Positions 9,150 through 18,375 of a DNA stretch of 64,000 nt are shown one piece after another. The stretch's first letter is position 1. Every line of letters starts with the position of its first letter. This DNA comes from Kineococcus siccus. Its GTDB lineage: Bacteria; Actinomycetota; Actinomycetes; Actinomycetales; Kineococcaceae. The stretch lies in the NCBI RefSeq assembly GCF_009906795.1, contig NZ_JAAALN010000003.1:1-64000 (forward strand). The letters run 5' to 3'. The notes beneath the pieces were generated by a model. The model had not been told where the DNA came from. It did no database searches and saw only the letters and a list, made by a program, of their open reading frames with translations. Made by a program: the position numbers and the translations under genes.

Positions 9150-10256
9150 ATGAGCCGCCCGTCCCCCCTGCACGAGGTCCACGCCGCCCTCGGCGCCACG
9201 TTCACCGACTTCGCGGGCTGGTCGATGCCCGTGCGCTACGCCTCCGACCTCGCCGAGCACCGGGCCGTGCGCGAGACGGCCGGCGTGTTCGACCTGTCCC
9301 ACATGGGCGAGATCCGGGTCACCGGGCCCGCCGCGGGCGCCGCGCTCGACGCGGCCCTCGTGGGGACGCCGTCGGCCATGCCGCTGGGCCGGGCCGCCTA
9401 CGGGATGCTCGTCGACACCGACGGCGGGATCCTCGACGACCTCGTGACGTACCGCCTCGGCGAGCAGGAGTTCCTCGTCATCGCCAACGCCTCCAACGTC
9501 GAGGTCGTGGCGACGGCGCTGACCGAGCGCGCCGCGGGCTTCGACGCCGTCGTGGCCGACGAGTCCGAGCAGCACGCCCTCGTCGCCGTGCAGGGCCCGG
9601 CGTCCGCGGCGATCCTCGCGCCGCTCGTCGACGTCGACCTCGCCGTCGTCCGCTACTACCGCTCGCAGCCCGCGACCCTGCGCACCGCAGGCGGTCCCGT
9701 CGACGTGCTGCTCGCCCGCACCGGGTACACGGGGGAGGACGGCTTCGAGGTGTTCACCGCGACCGGCGACGCCGTGGCCGCCTGGGAGGCCCTGCTCGGC
9801 GCCGGCCGCGAGCACGGCGCCGTCCCCGCCGGCCTGGCCTGCCGCGACACGCTGCGCCTGGAGGCCGGCATGCCGCTGTACGGCCACGAGCTGACCCGGG
9901 ACCGGAACCCCTACGAGGCGCGGCTGGGCCGCGTCGTGAAGCTCGACGCGCCGGGCGACTTCACGGGCCGCGCGGCGCTGGAGGCGGCCGCCGCCGCCGA
10001 GCCCGCCGAGCTGCTCGTGGGTCTGCGGGGCAGCGGCCGGCGCGCGGGCCGCGAGGGGTACGCGGTGCTGTCGGGCGACGACGTCGTCGGCCGCGTCACC
10101 AGCGGCGCGCTCTCCCCGACGCTCGGGTACCCGGTCGCGATGGCCTACGTGCGGGCGGACCTCGCGGCCGTCGGGACCGCCCTGGCCGTCGACGTGCGCG
10201 GCAGCGCGCAGCCCGTCGAGGTCGTCGAGCTGCCCTTCTACCGCCGGGTGCGCTGA
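9150..10256 (+). CDS. gcvT: Glycine cleavage system T protein
   Basis: GcvT is the aminomethyltransferase that releases ammonia from the H-protein-bound aminomethyl group and makes 5,10-methylene-tetrahydrofolate. The 368-residue protein has the full GCV_T domain plus the C-terminal barrel. It opens with SPLHEVHAALGATFTDFAGWSMPV and shows FDLSHMGEI near residue 48 and CRDTLRLEAGMPLYGHEL near 231. A GAGAGGAG ribosome site fixes the ATG at 9150. No gcvH or gcvP is next to it. It follows a glycine riboswitch and is 1 nt from sdaA. Confidence 0.95.
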   Translation: MSRPSPLHEVHAALGATFTDFAGWSMPVRYASDLAEHRAVRETAGVFDLSHMGEIRVTGPAAGAALDAALVGTPSAMPLGRAAYGMLVDTDGGILDDLVTYRLGEQEFLVIANASNVEVVATALTERAAGFDAVVADESEQHALVAVQGPASAAILAPLVDVDLAVVRYYRSQPATLRTAGGPVDVLLARTGYTGEDGFEVFTATGDAVAAWEALLGAGREHGAVPAGLACRDTLRLEAGMPLYGHELTRDRNPYEARLGRVVKLDAPGDFTGRAALEAAAAAEPAELLVGLRGSGRRAGREGYAVLSGDDVVGRVTSGALSPTLGYPVAMAYVRADLAAVGTALAVDVRGSAQPVEVVELPFYRRVR

Positions 10257-10257
10257 C

Positions 10258-11658
10258 GTGGCCGTCAGCGTGTTCGACATGTTCTCGATCGGCATCGGCC
10301 CGTCGAGCTCGCACACCGTGGGGCCGCTGCGCGCCGCCTGCGCCTTCGCCGAGGCGCTCGAGACCGACGGGCACCTGCCCCGGACCGCCCGCGTGAGCGT
10401 GGAGCTGTGGGGCTCGCTCGGCGCCACGGGACGCGGGCACGGCAGCGACCGGGCCGTGCTGCTGGGCCTGCTGGGCCAGCACGCCGAGACGGTGGACATC
10501 GAGATCGTCCCGACGCTGCTGGAGTCGGTGCGCGAGCGCGGCACCCTCGACCTCCTGGGCCGGCACCGCATCGCCTTCGACGTCGACGCCGACCTGGTGC
10601 TCGTCGGGAACCGGGCGCTGCCGGACCACCCGAACGGGATGGTGTTCCGCGCGTTCGCCGCGGACGGTGCGCTGCTCGCCGAGCGGACCTCCTACTCGGT
10701 CGGCGGCGGGTTCGTCCGCGACCACCCGCTGGACGCGACCGCCCCCGTCGCCGAGGTGGGCGCGGAGCTGCCGCACCCCTTCCGCACGGGCGCGGAGCTG
10801 CTCGACGCGTGCCGCGCCACGGGGCTGAGGGTCGCGGACCTGGTGCGCCGCAACGAGGAGCACGTGCGGACGTCCGCGGAGGTCGACGCGGGCCTGCTGC
10901 GCATCTTCGCGGCCATGGCGGCCTGCGTGGACCGCGGCCTGGTCTCGGGCGGCACCCTGCCCGGCGGCCTCGGCGTGCGCCGCCGCGCTCCCGGGCTGCA
11001 CGCGCAGCTGCTCGCCGAGGACGCCGATGCGGACTCACCCGTCGACGCCCTGCGCGCCATGGACTGGGTGAGCCTGTTCGCGCTCGCCGTCAACGAGGAG
11101 AACGCGGCGGGCGGACGGGTCGTGACGGCGCCCACCAACGGCGCCGCGGGCATCGTCCCCGCCGTCCTGCACTTCTACCGCCGCTTCGTGCCCGGCGCCG
11201 ACGACGCCGGCACCGTCCGCTTCCTGCTCGCCGCGGGGGGCCTCGGGATCGTCCTGAAGGAGACGGGGTCCATCTCGGGCGCGGAGGTCGGCTGCCAGGG
11301 CGAGGTCGGGTCCGCGAGCGCCATGGCCGCGGCCGGTCTCGCGGAGGTGCTGGGGGGGACCCCGGAGCAGGTCGAGAACGCCGCCGAGATCGCGATCGAG
11401 CACCACCTCGGCCTGACGTGCGACCCCGTCGGCGGGCTCGTGCAGATCCCCTGCATCGAGCGCAACGCGGTGGGCGCCACGACCGCGATCCACGCGGCGC
11501 GCACCGCGATGCGTGGCGACGGGGTGCACGTCGTCAGCCTCGACACCGTGATCCGCACGATGCGCCAGACCGGGGCGCACATGCGCTCGGAGTACAAGGA
11601 GACCTCCCGGGGCGGGCTCGCGCTCACGGTCGTGGGGGTCAACGTCCCCGAGTGCTGA
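10258..11658 (+). CDS. sdaA: L-serine ammonia-lyase, iron-sulfur type
   Basis: SdaA deaminates L-serine to pyruvate and ammonia. The 466-residue protein is the single-chain form, with the beta (regulatory) domain first and the alpha (catalytic) domain second. Candidate [4Fe-4S] ligands are the Cys residues in GCQGEVGSASAM, TCDPVGG and IPCIERN. It begins 1 nt after gcvT and shares its glycine riboswitch. Glycine could therefore pass through one-carbon metabolism and serine to pyruvate, which makes the gcvT-sdaA pairing metabolically coherent. Confidence 0.94.
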   Translation: MAVSVFDMFSIGIGPSSSHTVGPLRAACAFAEALETDGHLPRTARVSVELWGSLGATGRGHGSDRAVLLGLLGQHAETVDIEIVPTLLESVRERGTLDLLGRHRIAFDVDADLVLVGNRALPDHPNGMVFRAFAADGALLAERTSYSVGGGFVRDHPLDATAPVAEVGAELPHPFRTGAELLDACRATGLRVADLVRRNEEHVRTSAEVDAGLLRIFAAMAACVDRGLVSGGTLPGGLGVRRRAPGLHAQLLAEDADADSPVDALRAMDWVSLFALAVNEENAAGGRVVTAPTNGAAGIVPAVLHFYRRFVPGADDAGTVRFLLAAGGLGIVLKETGSISGAEVGCQGEVGSASAMAAAGLAEVLGGTPEQVENAAEIAIEHHLGLTCDPVGGLVQIPCIERNAVGATTAIHAARTAMRGDGVHVVSLDTVIRTMRQTGAHMRSEYKETSRGGLALTVVGVNVPEC

Positions 11659-11694
11659 GGGCCGGGTGCTGAGGGCCGGGTGCTGAGGCGGGCC
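11651..11694 (+). repeat. Short tandem repeat after sdaA
   Basis: The 15-nt unit GTGCTGAGGGCCGGG occurs almost three times in a row across the sdaA stop codon region, each unit containing TGA. It looks like local slippage; no function is evident. Confidence 0.6.
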
Positions 11695-11720
11695 GCCGCC
11701 GCGTGCCGGACGATGGGAGC

Positions 11721-12125
11721 ATGCCCGCACGTCGTCGCACCGATCCCGTCGAGGGGCTCGCGGCCGCCCGGGCCGCTCTGAGCACCATCGCCGAGGGCGG
11801 CCAGCCCCCGCGCTCGGTGCTCGCCACCGGCGTCCGCTACGCCCTCGAGGAGCTCGCCGCGCGCTACCCCGGCGGCAGCGTCGAGGTGCGCGTCCCGCCC
11901 TTCGGTGCGGTGCAGGTCATCGAGGGCCCGCGGCACACGCGCGGCACGCCTCCCGCGGTCGTGGAGATGGACGCCGTCACGTGGCTCGAGCTGGCGGGCG
12001 GGCGGGTGCCCTTCGAGGTCGCGCGCACCGCCGGACGGGTCCTCGCCAGCGGCAACCGCGCCGACCTGAGCGACCTGCTGCCGGTGCTCGAGCCGGACGC
12101 GGCAGGACGTACGGTCGCAGGGTGA
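11721..12125 (+). CDS. Sterol-carrier-family (SCP2-like) protein
   Basis: A 134-residue protein (from ATG 11721) of the small actinobacterial sterol carrier family that commonly precedes purF. It has an N-terminal helical part and an SCP2-like core ([29 protein letters not shown] then [13 protein letters not shown]). Ligand and role are unknown. A GTG at 11703 in the same frame is an alternative start. A -10-like GACGAT closely precedes the ATG, so translation might be leaderless. Its stop overlaps the next start (GTGA). Confidence 0.75.
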   Translation: MPARRRTDPVEGLAAARAALSTIAEGGQPPRSVLATGVRYALEELAARYPGGSVEVRVPPFGAVQVIEGPRHTRGTPPAVVEMDAVTWLELAGGRVPFEVARTAGRVLASGNRADLSDLLPVLEPDAAGRTVAG

Positions 12126-12529
12126 CCGACGCCGAGCACCGCCCCGCTCTCGACGAGCCGGCCGGGGACCCCGACGCCGCCGCCCGGCCCGCGGCGGCGC
12201 CCGAGCCCGTGGCGTCGCCCGAGCCCGTGGCGTCGCCCGAGCCCGTGGCGTCGCCCGCGCCGGGGAGCGAGCCCTCCGACGCCGCCGCGGAGGCGGCCGA
12301 CGGGACGGCCTTCGTGCAGGTCACCCGCCGGCGGGCGCCGCGGTACAAGGCCTTCGTGCTCACGGGGATCGGCGTCGCGGTCCTCGTCGCGTTCGTCACG
12401 GCCCTCGTGAGCACCCCGAACGGGGGGTACTCGCAGCGCCAGCTGTTCGGCTTCCTGCTCGTGTCCCTCGGCATGGTGGGGGCCATCGTCGGCGGCCTCG
12501 TCGCGGTCCTGGTGGAACGCCGGCGCTGA
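12122..12529 (+). CDS. Small two-helix membrane protein
   Basis: A 135-residue protein with a Pro/Ala/Glu-rich disordered N-terminus of about 60 residues. That region includes three exact PEPVAS repeats encoded by an 18-nt tandem repeat (about 12198-12257). Two transmembrane segments follow near residues 78-98 and 107-130, and it ends in VERRR. It is translationally coupled to the preceding gene and sits before purF. No known domain is recognised; similar proteins occur at this place in related genomes, but I cannot assign a function. Confidence 0.7.
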   Translation: MTDAEHRPALDEPAGDPDAAARPAAAPEPVASPEPVASPEPVASPAPGSEPSDAAAEAADGTAFVQVTRRRAPRYKAFVLTGIGVAVLVAFVTALVSTPNGGYSQRQLFGFLLVSLGMVGAIVGGLVAVLVERRR

Positions 12530-12586
12530 GCCGGGGCCGCACCCACGCGGTCGGCCCGGGCGGGCCCGGTGTGCCACACTCGGATC

Positions 12587-14107
12587 GTGGCCCGCGGTGA
12601 CGGACGTCTCAACCACGACCTGCTTCCCGGAGAGAAGGGACCTCAAGACGCGTGCGGCGTCTTCGGGGTCTGGGCTCCCGGTGAGGAAGTCTCCAAGCTC
12701 ACCTTCTACGGTCTGTACGCCCTGCAGCACCGGGGGCAGGAGGCCGCCGGCATCGCCGTGAGCAACGGCGAGCAGATCCTCGTGTTCAAGGACACCGGGC
12801 TCGTGTCCCAGGTCTTCGACGAGTCGGCGCTGGAGTCCCTGCAGGGGCACATCGCGGTCGGGCACACCCGCTACTCCACGACCGGTGGGGGTGGCTGGGA
12901 GAACGCGCAGCCGACGCTCGGCGCGACGGCCGGTGGCACGGTCGCCCTGGCCCACAACGGCAACCTCACCAACTCCTTCGCCCTGCGGGAGCTGCTCGCG
13001 GAGCGCTACCCCGACCAGCCGGGGCCGGCGGGCCGCGCGTCCTCCGTCGGGGAGATCGCCCGCGGCAACACGACCGACACGGCGATCATCACGGCCCTCT
13101 TCGCGGGCGACCCCGACCACACGCTCGAGGCCACCGCGACCGAGGTCCTGCCGCACGTGGAGGGCGCGTTCAGCCTCGTGTTCATGGACGAGCACACGCT
13201 CTACGCCGCGCGCGACCGCCACGGCATCCGTCCCCTCGTGCTCGGCCGCCTCGACCGCGGCTGGGTCGTGGCCAGCGAGACCGCCGCGCTCGACATCGTG
13301 GGCGCCAGCCAGGTCCGGGAGATCGAGCCGGGCGAGCTCATCGCGATCGACGCCGACGGCCTGCGCTCGTCGCGGTTCGCGGAACCCAAGCCCAAGGGCT
13401 GCGTCTTCGAGTACGTCTACCTCGCGCGCCCCGACACGACCATCAGCGGCCGCGTCGTGCACGAGGCCCGCGTCGAGATGGGCCGCACGCTGGCCCGCGA
13501 GCACCCCGTCGAGGCGGACCTCGTCATCCCGACGCCGGAGTCGGGCACGCCCGCCGCGATCGGCTACGCCGAGGCGTCCGGGATCCCCTACGGCCAGGGC
13601 CTGGTGAAGAACGCCTACGTCGGGCGCACGTTCATCCAGCCGAGCCAGACGATCCGGCAGCTGGGCATCCGGCTGAAGCTGAACCCACTCAAGAACGTGG
13701 TGCACGGCAAGAAGCTGATCGTGGTCGACGACTCGATCGTCCGCGGCAACACCCAGCGGGCGCTCATCCGGATGCTGCGGGAGGCGGGCGCCAAGGAGGT
13801 CCACGTGCGGATCTCCTCGCCCCCGGTGACCTGGCCGTGCTTCTACGGCATCGACTTCGCGACGCGTGCCGAGCTCATCGCGACGGGCCTGGGCGTCGAG
13901 GACGTGCGCACGAGCATCGGGGCGGACTCGCTCGGCTACATCTCTCCCGAGGGGATGATCGAGGCGACCGAGCAGCCCGTCGAGAAGCTGTGCACGGCCT
14001 GCTTCAGCGGGACCTACCCCGTGCCGCTGCCCGACGTGGAGCGGCTCGGCCGGCACTCCCTCGACGCGCGGCGCATCCCGATCACGCCCGTCGCCGCCAC
14101 CCGGTGA
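12587..14107 (+). CDS. purF: Amidophosphoribosyltransferase
   Basis: PurF transfers the glutamine amide to PRPP, the committed step of purine synthesis. The 506-residue product begins MARGDGRL; a GTG at 12569 is possible but less family-like. A 22-residue propeptide precedes the catalytic Cys23 (DACGVFG) of the Ntn glutaminase domain. The phosphoribosyl domain has VVDDSIVRGNT. Cys residues in KLCTACFSG near the C-terminus match the Bacillus-type iron-sulfur form. The stop overlaps the purM start (GTGA), so the two are coupled. Confidence 0.95.
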   Translation: MARGDGRLNHDLLPGEKGPQDACGVFGVWAPGEEVSKLTFYGLYALQHRGQEAAGIAVSNGEQILVFKDTGLVSQVFDESALESLQGHIAVGHTRYSTTGGGGWENAQPTLGATAGGTVALAHNGNLTNSFALRELLAERYPDQPGPAGRASSVGEIARGNTTDTAIITALFAGDPDHTLEATATEVLPHVEGAFSLVFMDEHTLYAARDRHGIRPLVLGRLDRGWVVASETAALDIVGASQVREIEPGELIAIDADGLRSSRFAEPKPKGCVFEYVYLARPDTTISGRVVHEARVEMGRTLAREHPVEADLVIPTPESGTPAAIGYAEASGIPYGQGLVKNAYVGRTFIQPSQTIRQLGIRLKLNPLKNVVHGKKLIVVDDSIVRGNTQRALIRMLREAGAKEVHVRISSPPVTWPCFYGIDFATRAELIATGLGVEDVRTSIGADSLGYISPEGMIEATEQPVEKLCTACFSGTYPVPLPDVERLGRHSLDARRIPITPVAATR

Positions 14108-15219
14108 CGGCCTCCGGCAGCGGGCGGCCCACGGGCGGCACGACGTACGCGGACGCGGGCGTCGACGTCGTCGCGGGGGACCGCGCCGTCGAGCTCATGA
14201 AGGCGTCCGTCGCCCGGACGCACGGCCCGCAGGTCGTCGGCGGCTTCGGCGGCTTCGCGGGGCTGTACGACGTCAGCGCGCTCAAGGCGTACCGTCGCCC
14301 CCTCCTGGCGACGAGCACCGACGGCGTCGGGACCAAGGTCGCCGTGGCGCAGGCCCTCGACGTGCACGACACGATCGGCGCCGACCTCGTCGGCATGGTC
14401 GTCGACGACGTCGTGGTGTGCGGCGCGACGCCGCTGTTCATGACCGACTACGTGGCCTGCGGCCGGGTCGTGCCCGAGCGGATGGCGGCGATCGTCGCGG
14501 GCATCGCCCGCGCGTGCGAGGAGGCGGGCGTCGCGCTCGTCGGCGGCGAGACCGCGGAGCACCCGGGGCTGCTGGGCCCCGACGAGTACGACGTCGCGGG
14601 TGCCGTGACGGGAGCCGTCGAGGCCGACGAGCTGCTCGGCGCCGAGCGGGTGCGCGCCGGCGACGTCCTCGTGGCGATGGCGTCCTCGGGCCTGCACTCC
14701 AACGGGTACTCGCTCGTGCGCCGGGTCGTCGCGGACGCGGGCTGGGGCTACGAGCGCCACGTGGAGGAGTTCGGTCGCACGCTGGGCGAGGAACTGCTCG
14801 AACCCACCCGCATCTACGCCCGGCCGGCGCTGGCGACGCTGGCCACCGGCGGGGTGCACGCCATGAGCCACGTGACCGGCGGGGGGCTCGCGGCGAACCT
14901 GGCGCGCTGCCTGCCGGCCGACGTCACGGCGGAGGTCGACCGCTCGACCTGGACCCCGGGGGCCGTGTTCTCCACGGTCCGCGACCTGGGGGGCGTCCCC
15001 GCGGCGGACCTCGAGCGGACCCTCAACCTGGGGGTGGGGATGGTGGCCGTCGTCACGGCCGGATCGGTGGAGGCCGTCGTCGGCAGCCTCGAGGGCGCGG
15101 GCGTCCCGGCGTGGGTGTGCGGTGAGGTCCGGCCCCGCACCGCGGCGGACGGCGAGAGCAACGGCAAGGGAGTGTCAGGCGGCGTGACGCTCCTCCGTGG
15201 CCGGCACCCGGGCTGGTGA
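14104..15219 (+). CDS. purM: Phosphoribosylformylglycinamidine cyclo-ligase
   Basis: PurM closes the imidazole ring to give aminoimidazole ribotide in purine synthesis. The 371-residue protein has the AIRS N-domain (GGFGGFAGLYDV near residue 43, STDGVGTKV near 76, VCGATPLFMTDY near 107, VGGETAEHPG near 158) and the C-terminal AIRS_C domain (SGLHSNGYSLVRR near 199). Its GTG start overlaps the purF stop. The convergent DUF3073 gene downstream is the usual actinobacterial arrangement. Confidence 0.95.
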   Translation: MTASGSGRPTGGTTYADAGVDVVAGDRAVELMKASVARTHGPQVVGGFGGFAGLYDVSALKAYRRPLLATSTDGVGTKVAVAQALDVHDTIGADLVGMVVDDVVVCGATPLFMTDYVACGRVVPERMAAIVAGIARACEEAGVALVGGETAEHPGLLGPDEYDVAGAVTGAVEADELLGAERVRAGDVLVAMASSGLHSNGYSLVRRVVADAGWGYERHVEEFGRTLGEELLEPTRIYARPALATLATGGVHAMSHVTGGGLAANLARCLPADVTAEVDRSTWTPGAVFSTVRDLGGVPAADLERTLNLGVGMVAVVTAGSVEAVVGSLEGAGVPAWVCGEVRPRTAADGESNGKGVSGGVTLLRGRHPGW

Positions 15220-15280
15220 CGGTGGTGGCAGCGGCACGCCGACCGGCATGCGTGACTTCAGGACTGGGACGGACGCTGCG

Positions 15281-15526
15281 TCAGGCGCGGCGCTTGGTCG
15301 CCCAGTCCTCGTAGTCGTCCTCCGGGGGCTGGTACGAGTCCACGTACGGCTCGTCCTCCTCGGCTTCCGGCTCCGGAACGACGGGGGCTGTGTTGCGCCC
15401 CGCCGGACTGAAGCGGTCGGGCCCGTGCAGCTCGCGTTGCAACGCGTTGTAGTCGGTCTCGGGACTGAAGTACTTCAGCTCCCGAGCGACCTTCGTCTGC
15501 TTGGCCTTCTGACGGCCGCGCCCCAT
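15281..15526 (-). CDS. DUF3073 family protein
   Basis: An 81-residue protein of the actinobacterial DUF3073 family. It begins [19 protein letters not shown], a strongly basic stretch, and ends in a very acidic, tyrosine-rich tail ([19 protein letters not shown]). The charge split suggests nucleic-acid binding, but no function is established. It is convergent with purM, its usual neighbour. Confidence 0.9.
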   Translation of the reverse strand: MGRGRQKAKQTKVARELKYFSPETDYNALQRELHGPDRFSPAGRNTAPVVPEPEAEEDEPYVDSYQPPEDDYEDWATKRRA

Positions 15527-15550
15527 GGCGTCGACCCCCTCGCGCGTCGG

Positions 15551-15608
15551 CCGGGGCAGGCTGAGCGTGCCCCGGAGCAGCTGTCATCTCTCCGTGGTCC
15601 CAAAGGTA
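15551..15608 (-). promoter_or_regulatory. DUF3073 leader: -10 element and hairpin
   Basis: On the minus strand a -10-like TACCTT (15608-15603) precedes a perfect hairpin CCGGGGCA-N9-TGCCCCGG (15551-15575) that ends 25 nt before the start codon. The stem lies in the presumed 5' leader and could affect RNA stability or translation. Confidence 0.35.
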
Positions 15609-15725
15609 CATGCCCGCGGGAGCTTCCGGCATCCCGGTCGCGCGCGTCGGCCCCGCACGGTCCCCGGGGTGCCTGCGGAGTCACCCGTGCGGCGCAGCGC
15701 ACGGCCGACCGTGTTAGCTGTGCGC

Positions 15726-17138
15726 ATGCCGAAGGTGGCGGGGATCGACTCCTCGACCCAGTCCTGCAAGGTCGTCGTGCGCGACGCCGAGACGGGGGAG
15801 CTGCTCCGCGCGGGGCGCGCCGGGCACCCCGACGCGACGGAGGTCGACCCCGCGCACTGGTGGCGCGCGCTGACGGAGGCGGTGGCGGACGCGGGCGGCC
15901 TGGACGACGTCGACTCCCTCGCCGTGGGGGCGCAGCAGCACGGGTCCGTGCTGCTCGACGACGCCGGTGAGGTGGTCCGGCCGGTGCTGCTGTGGAACGA
16001 CGGCCGGTCCGCGGCCGCCGCGGCGGACCTCACGGCAGAGCTCGGCGGCCCCGGCGCCTGGGCCCGCGAGGTCGGCAGCGAGCTCGTGGCCTCCTTCACG
16101 GTCACGAAGCTGCGCTGGCTCGCCGAGCACGAGCCGGAGTCGGTGGCCCGGACCCGGTCGGTGTGCCTGCCCCACGACTGGCTGACCCACCGCCTCGCCG
16201 GCGGGACCGCGGCCGGGGCCGGGCTCGCGACCGACCGCGGCGACGCGAGCGGCACGGGCTACTTCTCACCCGCCTCCGGCGAGTACCGCCACGACCTGCT
16301 GCGCCGCGCGTTCGGCGCCGACGCGGAGCTGCCGGTCGTCCTCGACGCGGCCGGCTCCGCCGGGACCAGCGCGAGCGACCTCTCGCGCGGCGCCGTGCTC
16401 GCCGCCGGCACGGGCGACAACATGGCCGCCGCCCTCGGGGTCGGGGCCCGGCTGGGCGACGTCGTGGTCTCCATCGGGACGTCGGGCGTGGTCAGCGTCG
16501 TCAGCGACGTGGCGACGGCCGACCCGAGCGGTCTGGTGGCCGGGTTCGCCGACGCCACCGGGCACTACCTGCCCCTGGTCTGCACGCTCAACGCGGCCCG
16601 CGTCCTGGACTCCGCCGCGACCCTGCTGGGCGTCGACCACGCCGAGCTGTCGCGGCTGGCCCTCTCGGCGCCCGCGGGCTCGGGCGGCCTCGTCCTGGTT
16701 CCCTACCTGGAGGGCGAGCGCACGCCCGTGCGCCCGGACAGCACGGGCGCCCTGCACGGGCTGACCCTGGCGACGGGCACACCCGCGCACCTGGCGCGCG
16801 CCACCGTCGAGGGCCTGCTGTGCGGGCTCGCGGACGGCCTCGACGCCCTCGCCGCCCAGGGCGTGCGCGTCGGCCGGGTCGTCCTCGTGGGCGGCGGCGC
16901 CCGGTCCGAGGCGGTCCGGCGGCTGGCGCCGGCCGTGCTCGGCCACCCCGTCGTGGTGCCCCCGCCCGGTGAGTACGTGGCCGACGGCGCGGCGCGCCAG
17001 GCCGCGTGGGCGCTCGCCGGCAGCGACGCGCCGCCGACGTGGGTGCTCGGCGAGAGCGCCACGTTCGAGGCGGACCCGACGCCCGCCGTCCGCGAGCGGT
17101 ACGCCGCGGTGCGCGAGCTGACGGCGCCCCGGACCTGA
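15726..17138 (+). CDS. xylB: Xylulokinase (FGGY carbohydrate kinase)
   Basis: The enzyme phosphorylates D-xylulose to xylulose 5-phosphate. The 470-residue protein has the FGGY_N domain with [15 protein letters not shown] at the start, [12 protein letters not shown] near residue 70, [10 protein letters not shown] near 91, and the FGGY_C ATPase half ([13 protein letters not shown] near 387). Xylulokinase fits best from these motifs, but other FGGY sugar kinases cannot be excluded. No xylA or xylose transporter is adjacent. A GTG two codons upstream is an alternative start. Confidence 0.85.
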   Translation: MPKVAGIDSSTQSCKVVVRDAETGELLRAGRAGHPDATEVDPAHWWRALTEAVADAGGLDDVDSLAVGAQQHGSVLLDDAGEVVRPVLLWNDGRSAAAAADLTAELGGPGAWAREVGSELVASFTVTKLRWLAEHEPESVARTRSVCLPHDWLTHRLAGGTAAGAGLATDRGDASGTGYFSPASGEYRHDLLRRAFGADAELPVVLDAAGSAGTSASDLSRGAVLAAGTGDNMAAALGVGARLGDVVVSIGTSGVVSVVSDVATADPSGLVAGFADATGHYLPLVCTLNAARVLDSAATLLGVDHAELSRLALSAPAGSGGLVLVPYLEGERTPVRPDSTGALHGLTLATGTPAHLARATVEGLLCGLADGLDALAAQGVRVGRVVLVGGGARSEAVRRLAPAVLGHPVVVPPPGEYVADGAARQAAWALAGSDAPPTWVLGESATFEADPTPAVRERYAAVRELTAPRT

Positions 17139-17164
17139 CGTCCGGAGCCGGCGGGTCCAGCACC

Positions 17165-18025
17165 TCAGCGCGGCGTCGGGCGGGCCCCGCGCTTGTCCTC
17201 GTACATCCGGGCGTCCGCCTCCGCCAGCACGGCCTCCTCGGGCCGGCCGAGGTCGTCGGCGGCCCAGCCGACGCTGAGCCGGACGGGCCGACCGGGGGCT
17301 CCGCCGGCCGGGAGGACGTTGCGGCGCAAGCGGTCGCAGAGCCTCGCGACGTGGTCGGCCGGCACGTTCTCGACGAGGAGGACGAACTCGTCACCGCCCA
17401 GGCGGGCGACCGTGTCGCTGGGGCGGACCTCGCGCGTGAGCGCCTTCGCGGCCTGCACCAGCACGTCGTCGCCCGCCCCGTGGCCGCGCAGGTCGTTGAC
17501 GTCCTTGAGCCCGTCCACGTCGCACACCAGCAGGAACGACGTCCCGCCCGTCTGCCGCGCCCGCTCCCGGGCGCTCTGCCAGCGGTCGGCCAGCAGCGCG
17601 CGGTTGGGCAGCCCCGTGAGGCCGTCGTGGGTGGCGCGGTGGGTGAGGGCCCGCTCCCGCGCGAGGCGCTCGGTCACGTCCCAGGCCGCGACGGCGACCT
17701 CCCCCGTGCGCGTGGCGGAGAGCGCCACCTCCAGGCGCAGCGCCGGGGCGGCGCGCAGCCGGACGACGGCGGTCTCGACGCGTTCGGTGCGGGCCCGGTC
17801 CAGGGCCCGGCGGGCGCGGTCCCGGTCGGCCGGGACGAGCAGGCCGGGGGCGTCGGCGCCGCACAGCTCCCCCGAACCGCCGCAGCCCGCGAGAGCCGCG
17901 GCGCGCGCCGAGGCCCACAGCACACGGGTGCCGTCGATCAGGGCCGTGGCCGCGGGGCCGCGCACCGCGAGGGCGCGCCAGTCGACGCCTGCCGCGCGGT
18001 CCGGGCCCTCGACCGGGTCGGTCAC
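17165..18025 (-). CDS. Diguanylate cyclase with PAS-like sensor
   Basis: A 286-residue GGDEF protein that should make cyclic di-GMP. An N-terminal PAS-like domain (about residues 15-120) precedes the cyclase domain. The active-site loop is an intact GGDEF near residue 209, with DVDGLKDVNDLRGHGAGD upstream. The inhibitory I-site RxxD (RPSD) sits exactly five residues before GGDEF, so product inhibition is expected. No EAL domain is present. Its GTG start overlaps the stop of the upstream small membrane protein gene. It is convergent with xylB. Confidence 0.88.
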   Translation of the reverse strand: MTDPVEGPDRAAGVDWRALAVRGPAATALIDGTRVLWASARAAALAGCGGSGELCGADAPGLLVPADRDRARRALDRARTERVETAVVRLRAAPALRLEVALSATRTGEVAVAAWDVTERLARERALTHRATHDGLTGLPNRALLADRWQSARERARQTGGTSFLLVCDVDGLKDVNDLRGHGAGDDVLVQAAKALTREVRPSDTVARLGGDEFVLLVENVPADHVARLCDRLRRNVLPAGGAPGRPVRLSVGWAADDLGRPEEAVLAEADARMYEDKRGARPTPR

Positions 18026-18330
18026 GGCCTGCCGCGGCCTCCGTCGGCCCACGCGGACACGACACCGGTCGCGGCGCCCGTCGCGAGGACGGCCGGCCAG
18101 GTGCCGAGGCGGCGCGAGAGCGGGTGCGAGGCGCCGACGAGGGCGACGGTCACGGCGGCGGCCGCCGCGGCGGTGAGGGGGGAGCGGTGGGTGGCCCAGC
18201 GGGGCGCGGCGGCCGCGAGACCCGCCGCGAGGGCGACCCCCGCGAGGGCGCGGCGCCCCGTGCGGCGGCCGACGGCGAACCCGGCGACGACGCTCGAGGG
18301 GACCAGGAGGGCGGACGGGATCCGGGGCAC
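18022..18330 (-). CDS. Small membrane protein upstream of the diguanylate cyclase
   Basis: A 102-residue hydrophobic protein with about three predicted membrane segments separated by short basic loops (GRRTGRRALAG, SHPLSRRLGTW). No domain is recognised. Its stop overlaps the cyclase start (GTGA), so the two are probably co-translated. It may anchor or sense for the cyclase; that is inference from gene arrangement only. Confidence 0.65.
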   Translation of the reverse strand: MPRIPSALLVPSSVVAGFAVGRRTGRRALAGVALAAGLAAAAPRWATHRSPLTAAAAAAVTVALVGASHPLSRRLGTWPAVLATGAATGVVSAWADGGRGRP

Positions 18331-18375
18331 GACGGCAGGGTAGCGACGCAGGGGCGCGACCCGACGACCGCCCGG

